Of a stretch of 34,700 nucleotides of DNA, positions 1 through 7,698 are shown piece by piece (within the stretch, counting starts at the first letter, position 1; the number at the start of each line of letters is the position of its first letter). A program made the translations under genes and the position numbers. Below the pieces are notes generated by a model. The model ran no database searches and was not told the origin of the DNA. It saw only the letters and a program-made list of their open reading frames with translations. Source of the DNA: an uncultured Paracoccaceae bacterium (GTDB lineage: Bacteria > Pseudomonadota > Alphaproteobacteria > Rhodobacterales > Rhodobacteraceae); assembly GCA_937920555.1 (NCBI GenBank), contig CAKZTM010000016.1, positions 1 through 34,700 of the forward strand, read 5' to 3'.

Positions 1-1614
1 TTGTGGCTTGTCGGGATTGTCCATCAATGCGCCCACCGGACACAGTGACACGCAGGCCAGACACAATGTGCAGGTGTCGGTGTCAATTTCGATGGCCCCA
101 TAAGGTGCGCCTGTGGGCAAGGCGATGGTTGCAGGTTCACCGTTTAACGCCAGAGCGGAAAGCCGGGAGACGTCGCGGCGGTTGCCCAAGGGCAGGATCG
201 TCTCGATCGCCAAAGGGTCAGGTGCGCTAGCGTAAAGGGCGTCCTCGAACTGCTCCGGGTCGCGGGCGTCCAAGAGTGTCACAAGCGACGGGTCGTGGCC
301 GGTGCCACCCATAACGGCGCGCGCCAGTTCGAGCTGGCTCTCAATCACGTCCCTGTCGCTTTTGGGGCTGGTCAGGATGGTCACGCCTGCAAAGCCCACG
401 GCCAGGGCCGCCAGAGTTTCCGCGTGGCCTATGGTTTCCACATTGGCCACATCCACCGGGATCACATGTGCGGGCAAGCCTTTGGAAAAGCGTGCCGCGA
501 TCTGGATCATCTCGCGGCCAAATGTCGTGTCATGAAACAGCGCCACCGGGGCTGTTCCGCCGGCCTCTTTAAAGGCGCTGGCCAAGCTGCGCAGGCGCGC
601 GAACAGGAATTCCACCGGGGGTGTGTCGTAGGAGGCCGCCCCCGACGGGCACACGGAGGCGCAGGCGCCACAGCCCGCGCAAATGTCAGGGTCGATCAGA
701 ACCGCGTCGCCATTTGGCGTGATCGCGCCGGTTGGGCAGACATTCAGGCACCGGTTGCAGCCCGTTTGTGAGGCCCTTGAGTGGGCGCAAATCGACGGGT
801 CAAACCGGACGTAGAGCGGTTTGTCGAACTCTCCGATCAGGTGCGAGGCTTGATGGATCGCCGTTTGCACCTGAGCCGGGTTTTTGGGGTCGGCCCGGAC
901 GTATCCGTCGCGTTTTTCAGGTGCCGGGCACAGCGGATCGGCCCCTGACAGGTCCAGGATTATATCGCAGTGTGATTTGGCCCCGTTGGTCGGCGAGCCA
1001 AAGGTTGCCGTCCCGCGTCCTTGCGGGGACAGGGGCGCATATCCGTCTACGGTCACTTCGAATTTGGTGAATGCGCCGGTTGCATTGGTGACCGATCCCT
1101 GCGCCACATCATATCGGTCGGTGGGGACAATATCGTCGGTTGGGCCGGACAACAGGCAAGTCACCGACAGGGTGTCGCAAAGTTGCTCGGCGGCGGGAAG
1201 TGCGGTCGCGGCATCGCCCAAAATCAGGCAGACCCCGTTTGAGTACATGTCCCGAAGTGGCGTGTTGGGGCGGTCCAGAACAGCCTCCGCCAGAAGGGCC
1301 GCTTGTTTGGGGTGGGCATCGCCTTTGGCGGTCCATCCTGCACGGTCGCGGATATCGGCGGTCATCAGGGTGCCTTTGCCGTCGATCTCTGCGTGCAGGT
1401 CTTCAAACAGGCGTCGTTGTTGGGCGCAGGCGATCAGGGTTGTACCCTCTTGCGCCAAGGCCGCGCTGGCTATGTCCATATCTGTCGTGCACAAAGCATT
1501 ACAGGTTTTGGCCTGAGCCGCCTCGGTCGCCTTTTGGGCGGTTGCCGCGTCAATTGTCATGCTTTTCGCGCAGCTGCACAAAAGCAGGCGGTCGATTTTG
1601 ACCATTTTGACCAT
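1..1614 (-). CDS. 4Fe-4S ferredoxin-type protein of the formate dehydrogenase locus (partial, C-terminus off the left edge)
   Basis: The frame is open from an ATG at 1614 to the window edge, giving 538 codons without a stop. The start has a GGGAGG ribosome binding site 6 nt upstream; a second ATG at 1605 would be too far from it. Three ferredoxin-like Cys sets are visible: C276/C286/C289/C293, C312/C315/C318/C322 and C515/C518/C521/C525. The last two are classic CxxCxxCxxxCP motifs. The protein lacks a signal peptide, so it is probably cytoplasmic. It is divergent from DUF3305-DUF3306 and the formate dehydrogenase genes. From established gene neighbourhoods, such a 4Fe-4S protein accompanies this class of formate dehydrogenase, but its exact electron-transfer or assembly role is not known to me. 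The middle region (about 330-500) has no motif I recognise. Confidence 0.85.
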   Translation of the reverse strand, partial: MVKMVKIDRLLLCSCAKSMTIDAATAQKATEAAQAKTCNALCTTDMDIASAALAQEGTTLIACAQQRRLFEDLHAEIDGKGTLMTADIRDRAGWTAKGDAHPKQAALLAEAVLDRPNTPLRDMYSNGVCLILGDAATALPAAEQLCDTLSVTCLLSGPTDDIVPTDRYDVAQGSVTNATGAFTKFEVTVDGYAPLSPQGRGTATFGSPTNGAKSHCDIILDLSGADPLCPAPEKRDGYVRADPKNPAQVQTAIHQASHLIGEFDKPLYVRFDPSICAHSRASQTGCNRCLNVCPTGAITPNGDAVLIDPDICAGCGACASVCPSGAASYDTPPVEFLFARLRSLASAFKEAGGTAPVALFHDTTFGREMIQIAARFSKGLPAHVIPVDVANVETIGHAETLAALAVGFAGVTILTSPKSDRDVIESQLELARAVMGGTGHDPSLVTLLDARDPEQFEDALYASAPDPLAIETILPLGNRRDVSRLSALALNGEPATIALPTGAPYGAIEIDTDTCTLCLACVSLCPVGALMDNPDKPQ

Positions 1615-1701
1615 TTTGGTCCTCCCAATTGTCGCTTGCCGCGACATGTCGTGACGATAAAGTGTTTTGCGCAGATGAAAAGTCACTCCATACTGGTTGC
1701 G

Positions 1702-2286
1702 ATGAAGCCTGATGTGAACCCTTTGCCCAAGATGATCTCTATGCCTGTGGGTGTGGTGGTCCGGCGCAGTCCTGGTGTGACCCGTTGGGCGAAATGGGCT
1801 TGGCGTGTTGTAGGGGTCTTGCCCGGTGCGGCGCCTGCGCAGTGGCGCGAGTTGCGGCGCTCAGAGGAGACGGTGGAATATCACGCCGCGACCGTGTCTT
1901 TGGAATTGCACCGCGCCGATGCGGAAGCTTACCGTGTGTCTTTGGCCATGACCCCGCCTTCGGTTTTTGTGGTTTTGCGCCAAGATGCGGATGGACCCCA
2001 TGAGCTCGCGGTTCATGCGGTCACGGCATCTGCTTATGAGGCGCAGGATTACAACGATTCCGGTGAGGAGATTGTGGAGCCCGTGGCAATGCCCGATGGT
2101 CTGGTGGCTTGGGTCAAGGATTTCACCGACGCTCATTTCAAGGATGAGCCGTTTGTGAAGCGCAAGCGTGACAAGAAACGGATTGATCTTAGAGAGGATG
2201 GGGTCGGGGATGCGCGCATTCGGCAGGCGGCGGATGTGTACCGGCCGCCCGGATCGGCCAAGCCCAAAAAGGGGATGATGAATTGA
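1702..2286 (+). CDS. DUF3305 domain-containing protein, formate dehydrogenase accessory
   Basis: The 194-aa product contains a conserved-looking N-terminal block (MPVGVVVRRSPGVTRWAKWA), followed by the EYHAATVSLELHRADAEAY and TASAYEAQDYNDSGEEIVE segments. This is the pattern I associate with DUF3305 proteins beside formate dehydrogenases. The C-terminus is basic and probably disordered. The start is uncertain: ATG at 1675, 1702, 1732 and 1741 are all in frame and none has a strong ribosome binding site; 1702 gives the usual family length. The stop overlaps the start of the next gene, so the two are translationally coupled. The molecular role is unknown; context implies a function in maturation or targeting of the dehydrogenase. 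Confidence 0.8.
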   Translation: MKPDVNPLPKMISMPVGVVVRRSPGVTRWAKWAWRVVGVLPGAAPAQWRELRRSEETVEYHAATVSLELHRADAEAYRVSLAMTPPSVFVVLRQDADGPHELAVHAVTASAYEAQDYNDSGEEIVEPVAMPDGLVAWVKDFTDAHFKDEPFVKRKRDKKRIDLREDGVGDARIRQAADVYRPPGSAKPKKGMMN

Positions 2287-2873
2287 GCGGGCCGGAGGAT
2301 AATTTTCTGGGGCGCTGGTCTCGTAGGAAGTTGGCACCCGAGGTGCGGGCGGACGCGAAGACGCAAGCGGAGGCGGTGGAGCCTGACGCGGTCGAGCCTG
2401 ACGCGGCCCAAGATCCCCCTTTGAGTGATGAACAGATATTGGCCAAGCTGGAGTTGCCCGACCCTGACCTCATGAAGGACGGCGACGATTTTGCCGCCTT
2501 TATGTCGGCGGCTGTCCCGGAGCATTTGCGGCGAAAGGCGTTGCGAAAGCTGTGGCTGTCCAATCCGGCGCTGGCCAATCTCGACGGTCTGGTTGACTAC
2601 GGCGAGGATTACACGGACGCGGCCAATCTCACCGGGACGGTCACCACTGCGTATAAGGTCGGGCGGGGCATTTTATCGGACATTCTGGAGGATGCGCCTG
2701 CGGAAAAATCCGCTCAAGAGGCTGCGCCCGAGGTCGAGGATTTGACGGCGGATTTGCACGATCTTGACGCCGGTGAGGCGGAGGCGCAGCCCGCGCAAGA
2801 GCTTTATGAGCCCCCTGAGGCGGAGGTCGAAAAGCACGTGGTGCGGCCCCGAATGCGGTTCTCCACCAGCTGA
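2283..2873 (+). CDS. DUF3306 domain-containing protein, formate dehydrogenase accessory
   Basis: The 196-aa product starts with SGPEDNFLGRWSRRKL, the FLxRWSRRK signature of DUF3306. A middle block (roughly residues 65-135) carries PDPDLMKDGDDFAAFM and LRRKALRKLWLSNPALANLDGLVDY, followed by an acidic, Ala/Glu-rich tail. The only sensible start is a TTG at 2283 that overlaps the DUF3305 stop as TTGA, which implies coupled translation. The protein is highly acidic while its partner DUF3305 has a basic tail, so a direct interaction is possible (inference). Function is unknown; the pair recurs beside Tat-exported formate dehydrogenases. Confidence 0.8.
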   Translation: MSGPEDNFLGRWSRRKLAPEVRADAKTQAEAVEPDAVEPDAAQDPPLSDEQILAKLELPDPDLMKDGDDFAAFMSAAVPEHLRRKALRKLWLSNPALANLDGLVDYGEDYTDAANLTGTVTTAYKVGRGILSDILEDAPAEKSAQEAAPEVEDLTADLHDLDAGEAEAQPAQELYEPPEAEVEKHVVRPRMRFSTS

Positions 2874-2972
2874 GGCGCGCGCGCTTGGCCTGAGTTTTCA
2901 AGGCTTGCAAAAATCTGAAAAATTCCCCGAAATCCCGGTTAAGAACATGATTTTTATGGGGAATCCAATTCG

Positions 2973-2988
2973 ACTCAACTAGTTGAGT
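2973..2988. promoter_or_regulatory. Palindrome copy A (ACTC-N8-GAGT), candidate operator upstream of torD/fdh
   Basis: ACTCAACTAGTTGAGT is a perfect 16-bp palindrome centred on TA, in the 226-bp gap between DUF3306 and the torD-like gene. It shares the ACTC-N8-GAGT form with copies at 10447, 13991 and 29979. It starts about 110 bp before the torD start and has no T-run after it, so an operator is more likely than a terminator. The binding protein is unknown. Confidence 0.55.
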
Positions 2989-3083
2989 AGAGCCCGAAAA
3001 TGCACGGTTTTGCAGGCTGTCGCCGGGCCAAAATCTGGCCGGTCAAAATATGATCAAAATTCATTTGCCAGAACTGGACATGT

Positions 3084-3125
3084 GACGTAACGTCGCTGAA
3101 TGAACACCACGCAAGACGTAATGTC
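3084..3125. promoter_or_regulatory. Two GACGTAAnGTC-like sites 31 bp apart at the torD start
   Basis: GACGTAACGTC at 3084-3094 is a perfect odd palindrome. A one-mismatch copy, GACGTAATGTC, lies at 3115-3125, exactly 31 bp downstream, close to three DNA helical turns. The second copy covers the alternative torD start at 3121. This could be a regulator site or chance; no known regulator is assigned. Confidence 0.25.
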
Positions 3126-3735
3126 TGCGCCCCACACCGCGCAGACCCCGGCTATGCTTCCCGAAGAAGAAACTTGGCGGGCAGACATTTATGATGTGTT
3201 GGCCGCGCTTCTGTCGCGTGCCCCCTCCAAGGATATGTTGGACAAAACCGCAGCATTCTCCGGGGATGGCTCGGCGCTTGGTCAAGGTGTCACCGCATTA
3301 TCGCGTCTGGCACATGCCATGACCGAAAAGGTCGTGGCGGCGGAATATAATGCGCTTTTTATCGGGTTGGGGCGTGGCGAATTGCTGCCCTATGCGTCTT
3401 TTTACCTGACAGGATTTCTCAATGAGAAGCCTTTGGCCAAGCTTCGCCAAGACATGTCGGACATTGGCGTGGCCCGCGAAGGCGACGTCTATGAGCCTGA
3501 AGATCACATCGCAACTGTGTGCGAGATTATGGCCGGTTTGATCCGGGGCCGCTTTGGGCAGGCCACAAGTCTGGCTGAGCAAAAGGCATTTTTCGACACC
3601 CATATCAGCCCTTGGGCGGGACATTTCTTTAGTGATCTGGAGGCCGCGGAAGGATCCGTTTTCTATGCGCCTGTGGGCACTATCGGACGCGCTTTGATTG
3701 AAATTGAAGCCGAGGCTTTTCGTATGGAAAGCTGA
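3100..3735 (+). CDS. TorD/DmsD-family molecular chaperone for formate dehydrogenase
   Basis: The 211-aa protein has the TorD-family layout: an N-terminal helical segment (WRADIYDVLAALLSRAP), then EYNALFIGLGRGELLPYASFYLTGFLNEKPLAKLRQDM, then the EPEDHIATVCEIMAGLI motif typical of the family. TorD-like chaperones bind the Tat signal of molybdenum/tungsten enzymes in the cytoplasm and hold export until the cofactor is inserted. It sits directly ahead of the Tat peptide and the catalytic subunit, which points to the alpha subunit as client, as described for the chaperone of the Shewanella formate dehydrogenase cluster. The start is uncertain: 3100, 3121 and 3154 are in-frame ATGs with weak ribosome binding sites. 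Confidence 0.85.
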   Translation: MNTTQDVMSAPHTAQTPAMLPEEETWRADIYDVLAALLSRAPSKDMLDKTAAFSGDGSALGQGVTALSRLAHAMTEKVVAAEYNALFIGLGRGELLPYASFYLTGFLNEKPLAKLRQDMSDIGVAREGDVYEPEDHIATVCEIMAGLIRGRFGQATSLAEQKAFFDTHISPWAGHFFSDLEAAEGSVFYAPVGTIGRALIEIEAEAFRMES

Positions 3736-3781
3736 CCATCTGAATTGCGCCGGACGCGGTGCACCAACTGGGAGGAAGACC

Positions 3782-3964
3782 ATGAAAGACGCAAAGACCG
3801 GTCAAAACCGGCGCGATTTTCTGAAACTGGCCGGCACATCGCTGCCCGCAGCGGCAGCTCTTGCTGTTACGTCGGAGCAGGCGGACGCTGCTGAGCTCAC
3901 CGAGGGTGAGGGATTGCGCCAGACGGAGCACACCCAGAAATATTTAGCATCAGCGCGGTTTTAG
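3782..3964 (+). CDS. Small twin-arginine signal protein of the formate dehydrogenase cluster
   Basis: This 60-aa product has a Tat motif (NRRDFLKLAG, Arg10-Arg11), a hydrophobic stretch ending near AVTSEQADA, and a short mature tail with HTQKYLASARF. The start has a strong GGGAGGA ribosome binding site 6-7 nt upstream. It matches in size, motif and position the formate dehydrogenase region Tat-target peptides (TIGR02811 type; comparable to FdhX of Shewanella). Its role is not well defined; it lies between the chaperone and the catalytic subunit and is probably co-expressed and exported with them. Confidence 0.85.
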   Translation: MKDAKTGQNRRDFLKLAGTSLPAAAALAVTSEQADAAELTEGEGLRQTEHTQKYLASARF

Positions 3965-4070
3965 ACGCGCAGACATGGCCCTGATCTGGTTGGTCGCGAC
4001 GCCCGGTTGGGAGGGTCCATCACATAACTAGCAAGCCCGAAAGCGGGCGCTGGCACGGGAGGATAACACT

Positions 4071-6965
4071 ATGCTCAGGAAAAAGAGTAGCGCTGCTGCG
4101 GGGCGCGCGCCCCGGACATCAATTCTGGCGCAGGCGGGTTCAAAGAAAGTGGACCGGCGCGGATTTCTACGGGGCTCCGGTCTTGCGGTTGGCGGTTTGG
4201 CCGCTTTTGGTGCGGTCGGCGGTCGGGTTCAGCCCGCGCAAGCCCAATCGGCCAGCGGCAAGGTTGAGATCAAGAAATCGGTCTGCACCCATTGTTCGGT
4301 CGGTTGCACGGTTCTGGCAGAGGTTGAGAACGGCGTTTGGACCGGCCAGGAGCCCGGTTGGGACAGTCCGTTCAATCTGGGCGCCCATTGTGCCAAGGGG
4401 GCTGCGGTTCGCGAGCATGCCCACGGCGAGCGGCGTCTGAAATACCCGATGAAATTGGTGGACGGCACCTATCAGCGCATCTCTTGGGATGAGGCGATCA
4501 GCGAGATCGGTGATCAAATGCTCAACATCCGCGAGGAGAGCGGACCCGACAGTGTCTACTGGTTGGGATCGGCCAAGCATTCCAACGAGCAGGCCTATTT
4601 GTTCCGCAAATTCGCCGGTTACTGGGGCACCAATAACGTCGATCATCAGGCGCGGATTTGTCATTCCACCACGGTTGCAGGTGTTGCCAACACTTGGGGC
4701 TACGGGGCGATGACCAACTCCTACAACGACATTCACAAATCCAAGGCGATTTTCCTGATCGGTGGCAACCCGGCGGAGGCCCATCCTGTGTCGCTTCTGC
4801 ACATATTACGTGCCAAGGAGCAGAACAACGCGCCGTTGATCGTATGCGATCCACGGTTCACGCGCACAGCGGCCCATGCGGATGAGTATGTGCGGCTGCG
4901 TCCGGGCTCGGACGTGGGGCTGATCTGGGGTATTTTGTGGCACATTTTCGAGAATGGCTGGGAGGATAAGGAGTTTATCCGCACCCGCGTCTGGGGAATG
5001 GACCAAATCCAAGAGGAAGTTGCGAAATGGACGCCCGAGGAGACCGAGCGGGTCACTGGAGTTCCCGGTTCTCAGTTGGAACGGGTGGCCCGCACCTTGG
5101 CGAACAATCGGCCCGGCACTGTAATCTGGTGCATGGGCGGCACTCAGCACACCAATGGCAACAACAACACGCGGGCTTACTGCGTGCTTCAGTTGGCCCT
5201 TGGTAACATGGGGGCAGCCGGTGGCGGGACCAATATTTTCCGCGGCCATGACAATGTTCAGGGTGCCACGGATCTGGGTGTTCTGGCCGACACGCTTCCG
5301 GGCTATTACGGGCTTTCCGCGGGATCATGGGCCCATTGGGCGCGTGTTTGGGAGGAAGATCTGGACTGGCTCAAGGGGCGTTTTGCCACCATGCCGGGTG
5401 CTGGGAAGGACGGCAAAGACCGTCTGATGATGAACGAGATCGGCATTCCGGTGTCGCGTTGGATTGATGGTGTTTTGGAGGATGGAGAAAACATTGACCA
5501 GCCTGCAAATACGCGGGCCATGGTTTTGTGGGGGCATGCCAGTAACTCGCAGACCCGTCAGGTTGAAATGAAAGAGGCTATGGAGAAGCTGGACCTTTTG
5601 GTCATTGTTGATCCCTATCCCACGACCTCGGCCATTTTGCATGATCGCACGGATGGTGTGTATTTGTTGCCGGCCTCCACCCAGTTTGAGACCGTTGGGT
5701 CTGTGACCGCATCGAACCGCTCCTTGCAGTGGCGCGAGAAGGTGTTTGATCCGCTGTTTGAGAGCTTGCCGGATCACATCATCATGGCGAAGTTTGCCGA
5801 GAAATTCGGATTTGCCGACCGGTTGTTCCGCAATATCGAGGTCGTTGACGGCGAGCCTGTGGTTGAGGATATCACCCGCGAGTTTAACCGGGGCATGTGG
5901 ACCATCGGCTATACCGGGCAGTCGCCGGAGCGGATGAAGTTGCACATGGCCAACCAGCACACGTTTGATCGCACCACGCTTCAGGCGGTGGGTGGTCCGG
6001 CGGATGGGGACTATTACGGGATGCCGTGGCCTGCCTGGGGGACTGCCGAGATGGGGCATCCGGGCACGCCAAATCTTTATGACATGTCGTTGCCCGTCTC
6101 CAAGGGTGGTTTGACCTTCCGGGCCCGGTTCGGGGTTGAGCGCGACGGGGACAATCTGTTGGCCGAAGGGGTTTATTCGCAAGGCTCGGAAATTCAGGAC
6201 GGCTATCCTGAGTTCACCATGCAAATGCTGATGGATCTTGGCTGGGACGGTGATCTGACCGACGAGGAGCGTGCCTCTATTGATGCGGTTGCGGCTGAGA
6301 AGACCAACTGGAAGACCGATCTTTCAGGCGGCATTCAGCGCGTGGCGATCAAGCATGAATGCGCCCCCTTCGGCAATGCCAAGGCCCGGGCGGTTGTGTG
6401 GACATTCCCTGATCCGGTCCCACTTCACCGCGAGCCGCTTTATTCCAACCGGCGTGATTTGGTGGCGGATTATCCGACTTATGAGGACAAGAAGTTCTGG
6501 CGTCTGCCAACGCTTTACGCGTCCATCCAGAAGGAGGATTTCTCCACCGAGTATCCCATGATCCTGACCTCCGGGCGTTTGGTCGAATATGAGGGCGGCG
6601 GCGATGAGAGCCGGTCAAACCCTTGGTTGGCTGAATTGCAACAGGACATGTTCGTGGAGATCAACCCGCGCGACGCCAATAATCTGGGTGTTCGTGACGG
6701 CGAGCAGGTCTGGGTCGAAGGGCCGGAAGGGGCCAAGGTCAAAGTGATGGCCATGCTCACCAACCGGGTCGGTGAAGGTGTCGCGTTCATGCCGTTCCAC
6801 TTCGGGGGGCATTTCCAGGGCGAGGACCGAAGGCACAAATATCCAAAGGGCGCTGATCCATATGTACTTGGTGAGGCATCAAACACAGCACAGACTTACG
6901 GGTACGACTCGGTCACTCAAATGCAAGAGACCAAGGCGACACTGTGTAAGATCTGGGCAGCTTGA
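4071..6965 (+). CDS. fdhA: Formate dehydrogenase alpha (catalytic) subunit, Tat-exported, Mo/W-bis-MGD
   Basis: The 964-aa protein oxidises formate to CO2. A Tat signal is visible at R29-R30 (DRRGFLRG) with cleavage probably after PAQA, so the enzyme acts in the periplasm. A [4Fe-4S] site follows at C72, C75, C79 and C107, with the conserved Lys at 109. The metal-ligand position is a cysteine (C197-H198 in RICHST), not selenocysteine; no in-frame TGA interrupts the gene. The C-terminal molybdopterin-dinucleotide-binding domain begins around residue 820 (MILTSGRLVEYEGGG). A GGGAGG ribosome binding site precedes the ATG. It forms an operon with the beta and gamma genes. The metal could be molybdenum or tungsten; the tungstate-type transporter nearby favours tungsten but does not prove it. 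Confidence 0.96.
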   Translation: MLRKKSSAAAGRAPRTSILAQAGSKKVDRRGFLRGSGLAVGGLAAFGAVGGRVQPAQAQSASGKVEIKKSVCTHCSVGCTVLAEVENGVWTGQEPGWDSPFNLGAHCAKGAAVREHAHGERRLKYPMKLVDGTYQRISWDEAISEIGDQMLNIREESGPDSVYWLGSAKHSNEQAYLFRKFAGYWGTNNVDHQARICHSTTVAGVANTWGYGAMTNSYNDIHKSKAIFLIGGNPAEAHPVSLLHILRAKEQNNAPLIVCDPRFTRTAAHADEYVRLRPGSDVGLIWGILWHIFENGWEDKEFIRTRVWGMDQIQEEVAKWTPEETERVTGVPGSQLERVARTLANNRPGTVIWCMGGTQHTNGNNNTRAYCVLQLALGNMGAAGGGTNIFRGHDNVQGATDLGVLADTLPGYYGLSAGSWAHWARVWEEDLDWLKGRFATMPGAGKDGKDRLMMNEIGIPVSRWIDGVLEDGENIDQPANTRAMVLWGHASNSQTRQVEMKEAMEKLDLLVIVDPYPTTSAILHDRTDGVYLLPASTQFETVGSVTASNRSLQWREKVFDPLFESLPDHIIMAKFAEKFGFADRLFRNIEVVDGEPVVEDITREFNRGMWTIGYTGQSPERMKLHMANQHTFDRTTLQAVGGPADGDYYGMPWPAWGTAEMGHPGTPNLYDMSLPVSKGGLTFRARFGVERDGDNLLAEGVYSQGSEIQDGYPEFTMQMLMDLGWDGDLTDEERASIDAVAAEKTNWKTDLSGGIQRVAIKHECAPFGNAKARAVVWTFPDPVPLHREPLYSNRRDLVADYPTYEDKKFWRLPTLYASIQKEDFSTEYPMILTSGRLVEYEGGGDESRSNPWLAELQQDMFVEINPRDANNLGVRDGEQVWVEGPEGAKVKVMAMLTNRVGEGVAFMPFHFGGHFQGEDRRHKYPKGADPYVLGEASNTAQTYGYDSVTQMQETKATLCKIWAA

Positions 6966-6979
6966 GGGAGGAATGAACC

Positions 6980-7573
6980 ATGGCTAGAGCAAAATTCCTC
7001 TGTGATGCGGAACGCTGCATTGAGTGTAATGCCTGCGTGACCGCGTGCAAAAACGAGCATGAAGTGCCTTGGGGCATTAATCGGCGTCGGGTTGTGACCA
7101 TCAATGATGGTGATCCCGGCGAGCGGTCGATCTCGGTGGCGTGCATGCATTGTTCGGATGCGCCTTGTATGGCGGTGTGTCCGGTCGATTGTTTCTATCA
7201 GACAGCCGACGGGGTGGTGTTGCACTCCAAGGATTTGTGCATCGGGTGTGGTTACTGCTTTTACGCCTGTCCGTTTGGTGCGCCGCAATACCCGCAAGCG
7301 GGCAATTTCGGATCACGCGGCAAGATGGACAAATGCACGTTTTGTGCCGGTGGCCCGGAGGAGACCCATTCCACCGCCGAGTTCCAGAAATACGGGCGCA
7401 ACCGGATTGCAGAGGGCAAGTTGCCGATCTGTGCGGAGATGTGTTCAACCAAGGCGCTATTGGCCGGTGACGGCGATGATGTGTCGGACATCTACCGCGA
7501 GCGGGTTGTGGCGCGCGGCTTTGGATCGGGCGCTTGGGGCTGGGGCACTGCCTACGGTCAAAAGGGCGGGTGA
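6980..7573 (+). CDS. fdhB: Formate dehydrogenase beta subunit, iron-sulfur (FDH3 type)
   Basis: The 197-aa protein carries four ferredoxin-like Cys sets: C13/C16/C19/C23 (CIECNACVTAC), CMHCSDAPCMAVCP, CIGCGYCFYACP, and CTFC with the later CAEMC. These would hold four [4Fe-4S] clusters that relay electrons from the catalytic subunit to the membrane cytochrome b. It lacks its own signal peptide and membrane anchor, as expected for a subunit co-exported with alpha. It starts 14 nt after the alpha stop behind a GAGGGAGGA ribosome binding site. The length fits the short FDH3-type beta subunit and is well below FdnH, which has a C-terminal membrane helix. Confidence 0.95.
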   Translation: MARAKFLCDAERCIECNACVTACKNEHEVPWGINRRRVVTINDGDPGERSISVACMHCSDAPCMAVCPVDCFYQTADGVVLHSKDLCIGCGYCFYACPFGAPQYPQAGNFGSRGKMDKCTFCAGGPEETHSTAEFQKYGRNRIAEGKLPICAEMCSTKALLAGDGDDVSDIYRERVVARGFGSGAWGWGTAYGQKGG

Positions 7574-7598
7574 TCTGCGCGGCTTTGAGGTAAGGCGC

Positions 7599-7621
7599 GG
7601 TCCCGGACCTGATCCGGGACC
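7599..7621. repeat. REP-like hairpin 1 between fdhB and fdhC
   Basis: A GC-rich inverted repeat with arms GGTCCCGGA / TCCGGGACC fills the fdhB-fdhC gap. Similar CCCGGA-TCCGGG hairpins are common between genes in alphaproteobacteria. It could slow RNase decay and set unequal amounts of the two subunits. No T-run follows, so full termination is unlikely. Confidence 0.7.
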
Positions 7622-7638
7622 TCTACCTGTCGCGCGAG

Positions 7639-7659
7639 GCCCCGGATCGCGTCCGGGGC
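7639..7659. repeat. REP-like hairpin 2 between fdhB and fdhC
   Basis: A second inverted repeat (GCCCCGGA / TCCGGGGC with loop TCGCG region) lies 17 bp after the first. It is followed by a short T-run at 7663-7669, so weak intrinsic attenuation before the gamma subunit is possible. The two hairpins share the CCGGATC core, which suggests a duplicated REP-like unit. Confidence 0.65.
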
Positions 7660-7698
7660 ACGGTTTTTTCACCACGACCATTGTTGAGGAGTGCGGAC

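Noticed and set aside
3042-3060. Possible Fnr box (TTGAT-N4-ATCAA) before torD
   Set aside because: The sequence GGTCAAAATATGATCAAAA has only one good half-site; the other half and the spacing do not fit.
4659-4661. Selenocysteine at the formate dehydrogenase active site
   Set aside because: The codon is TGT (Cys197), and the gene is open throughout.
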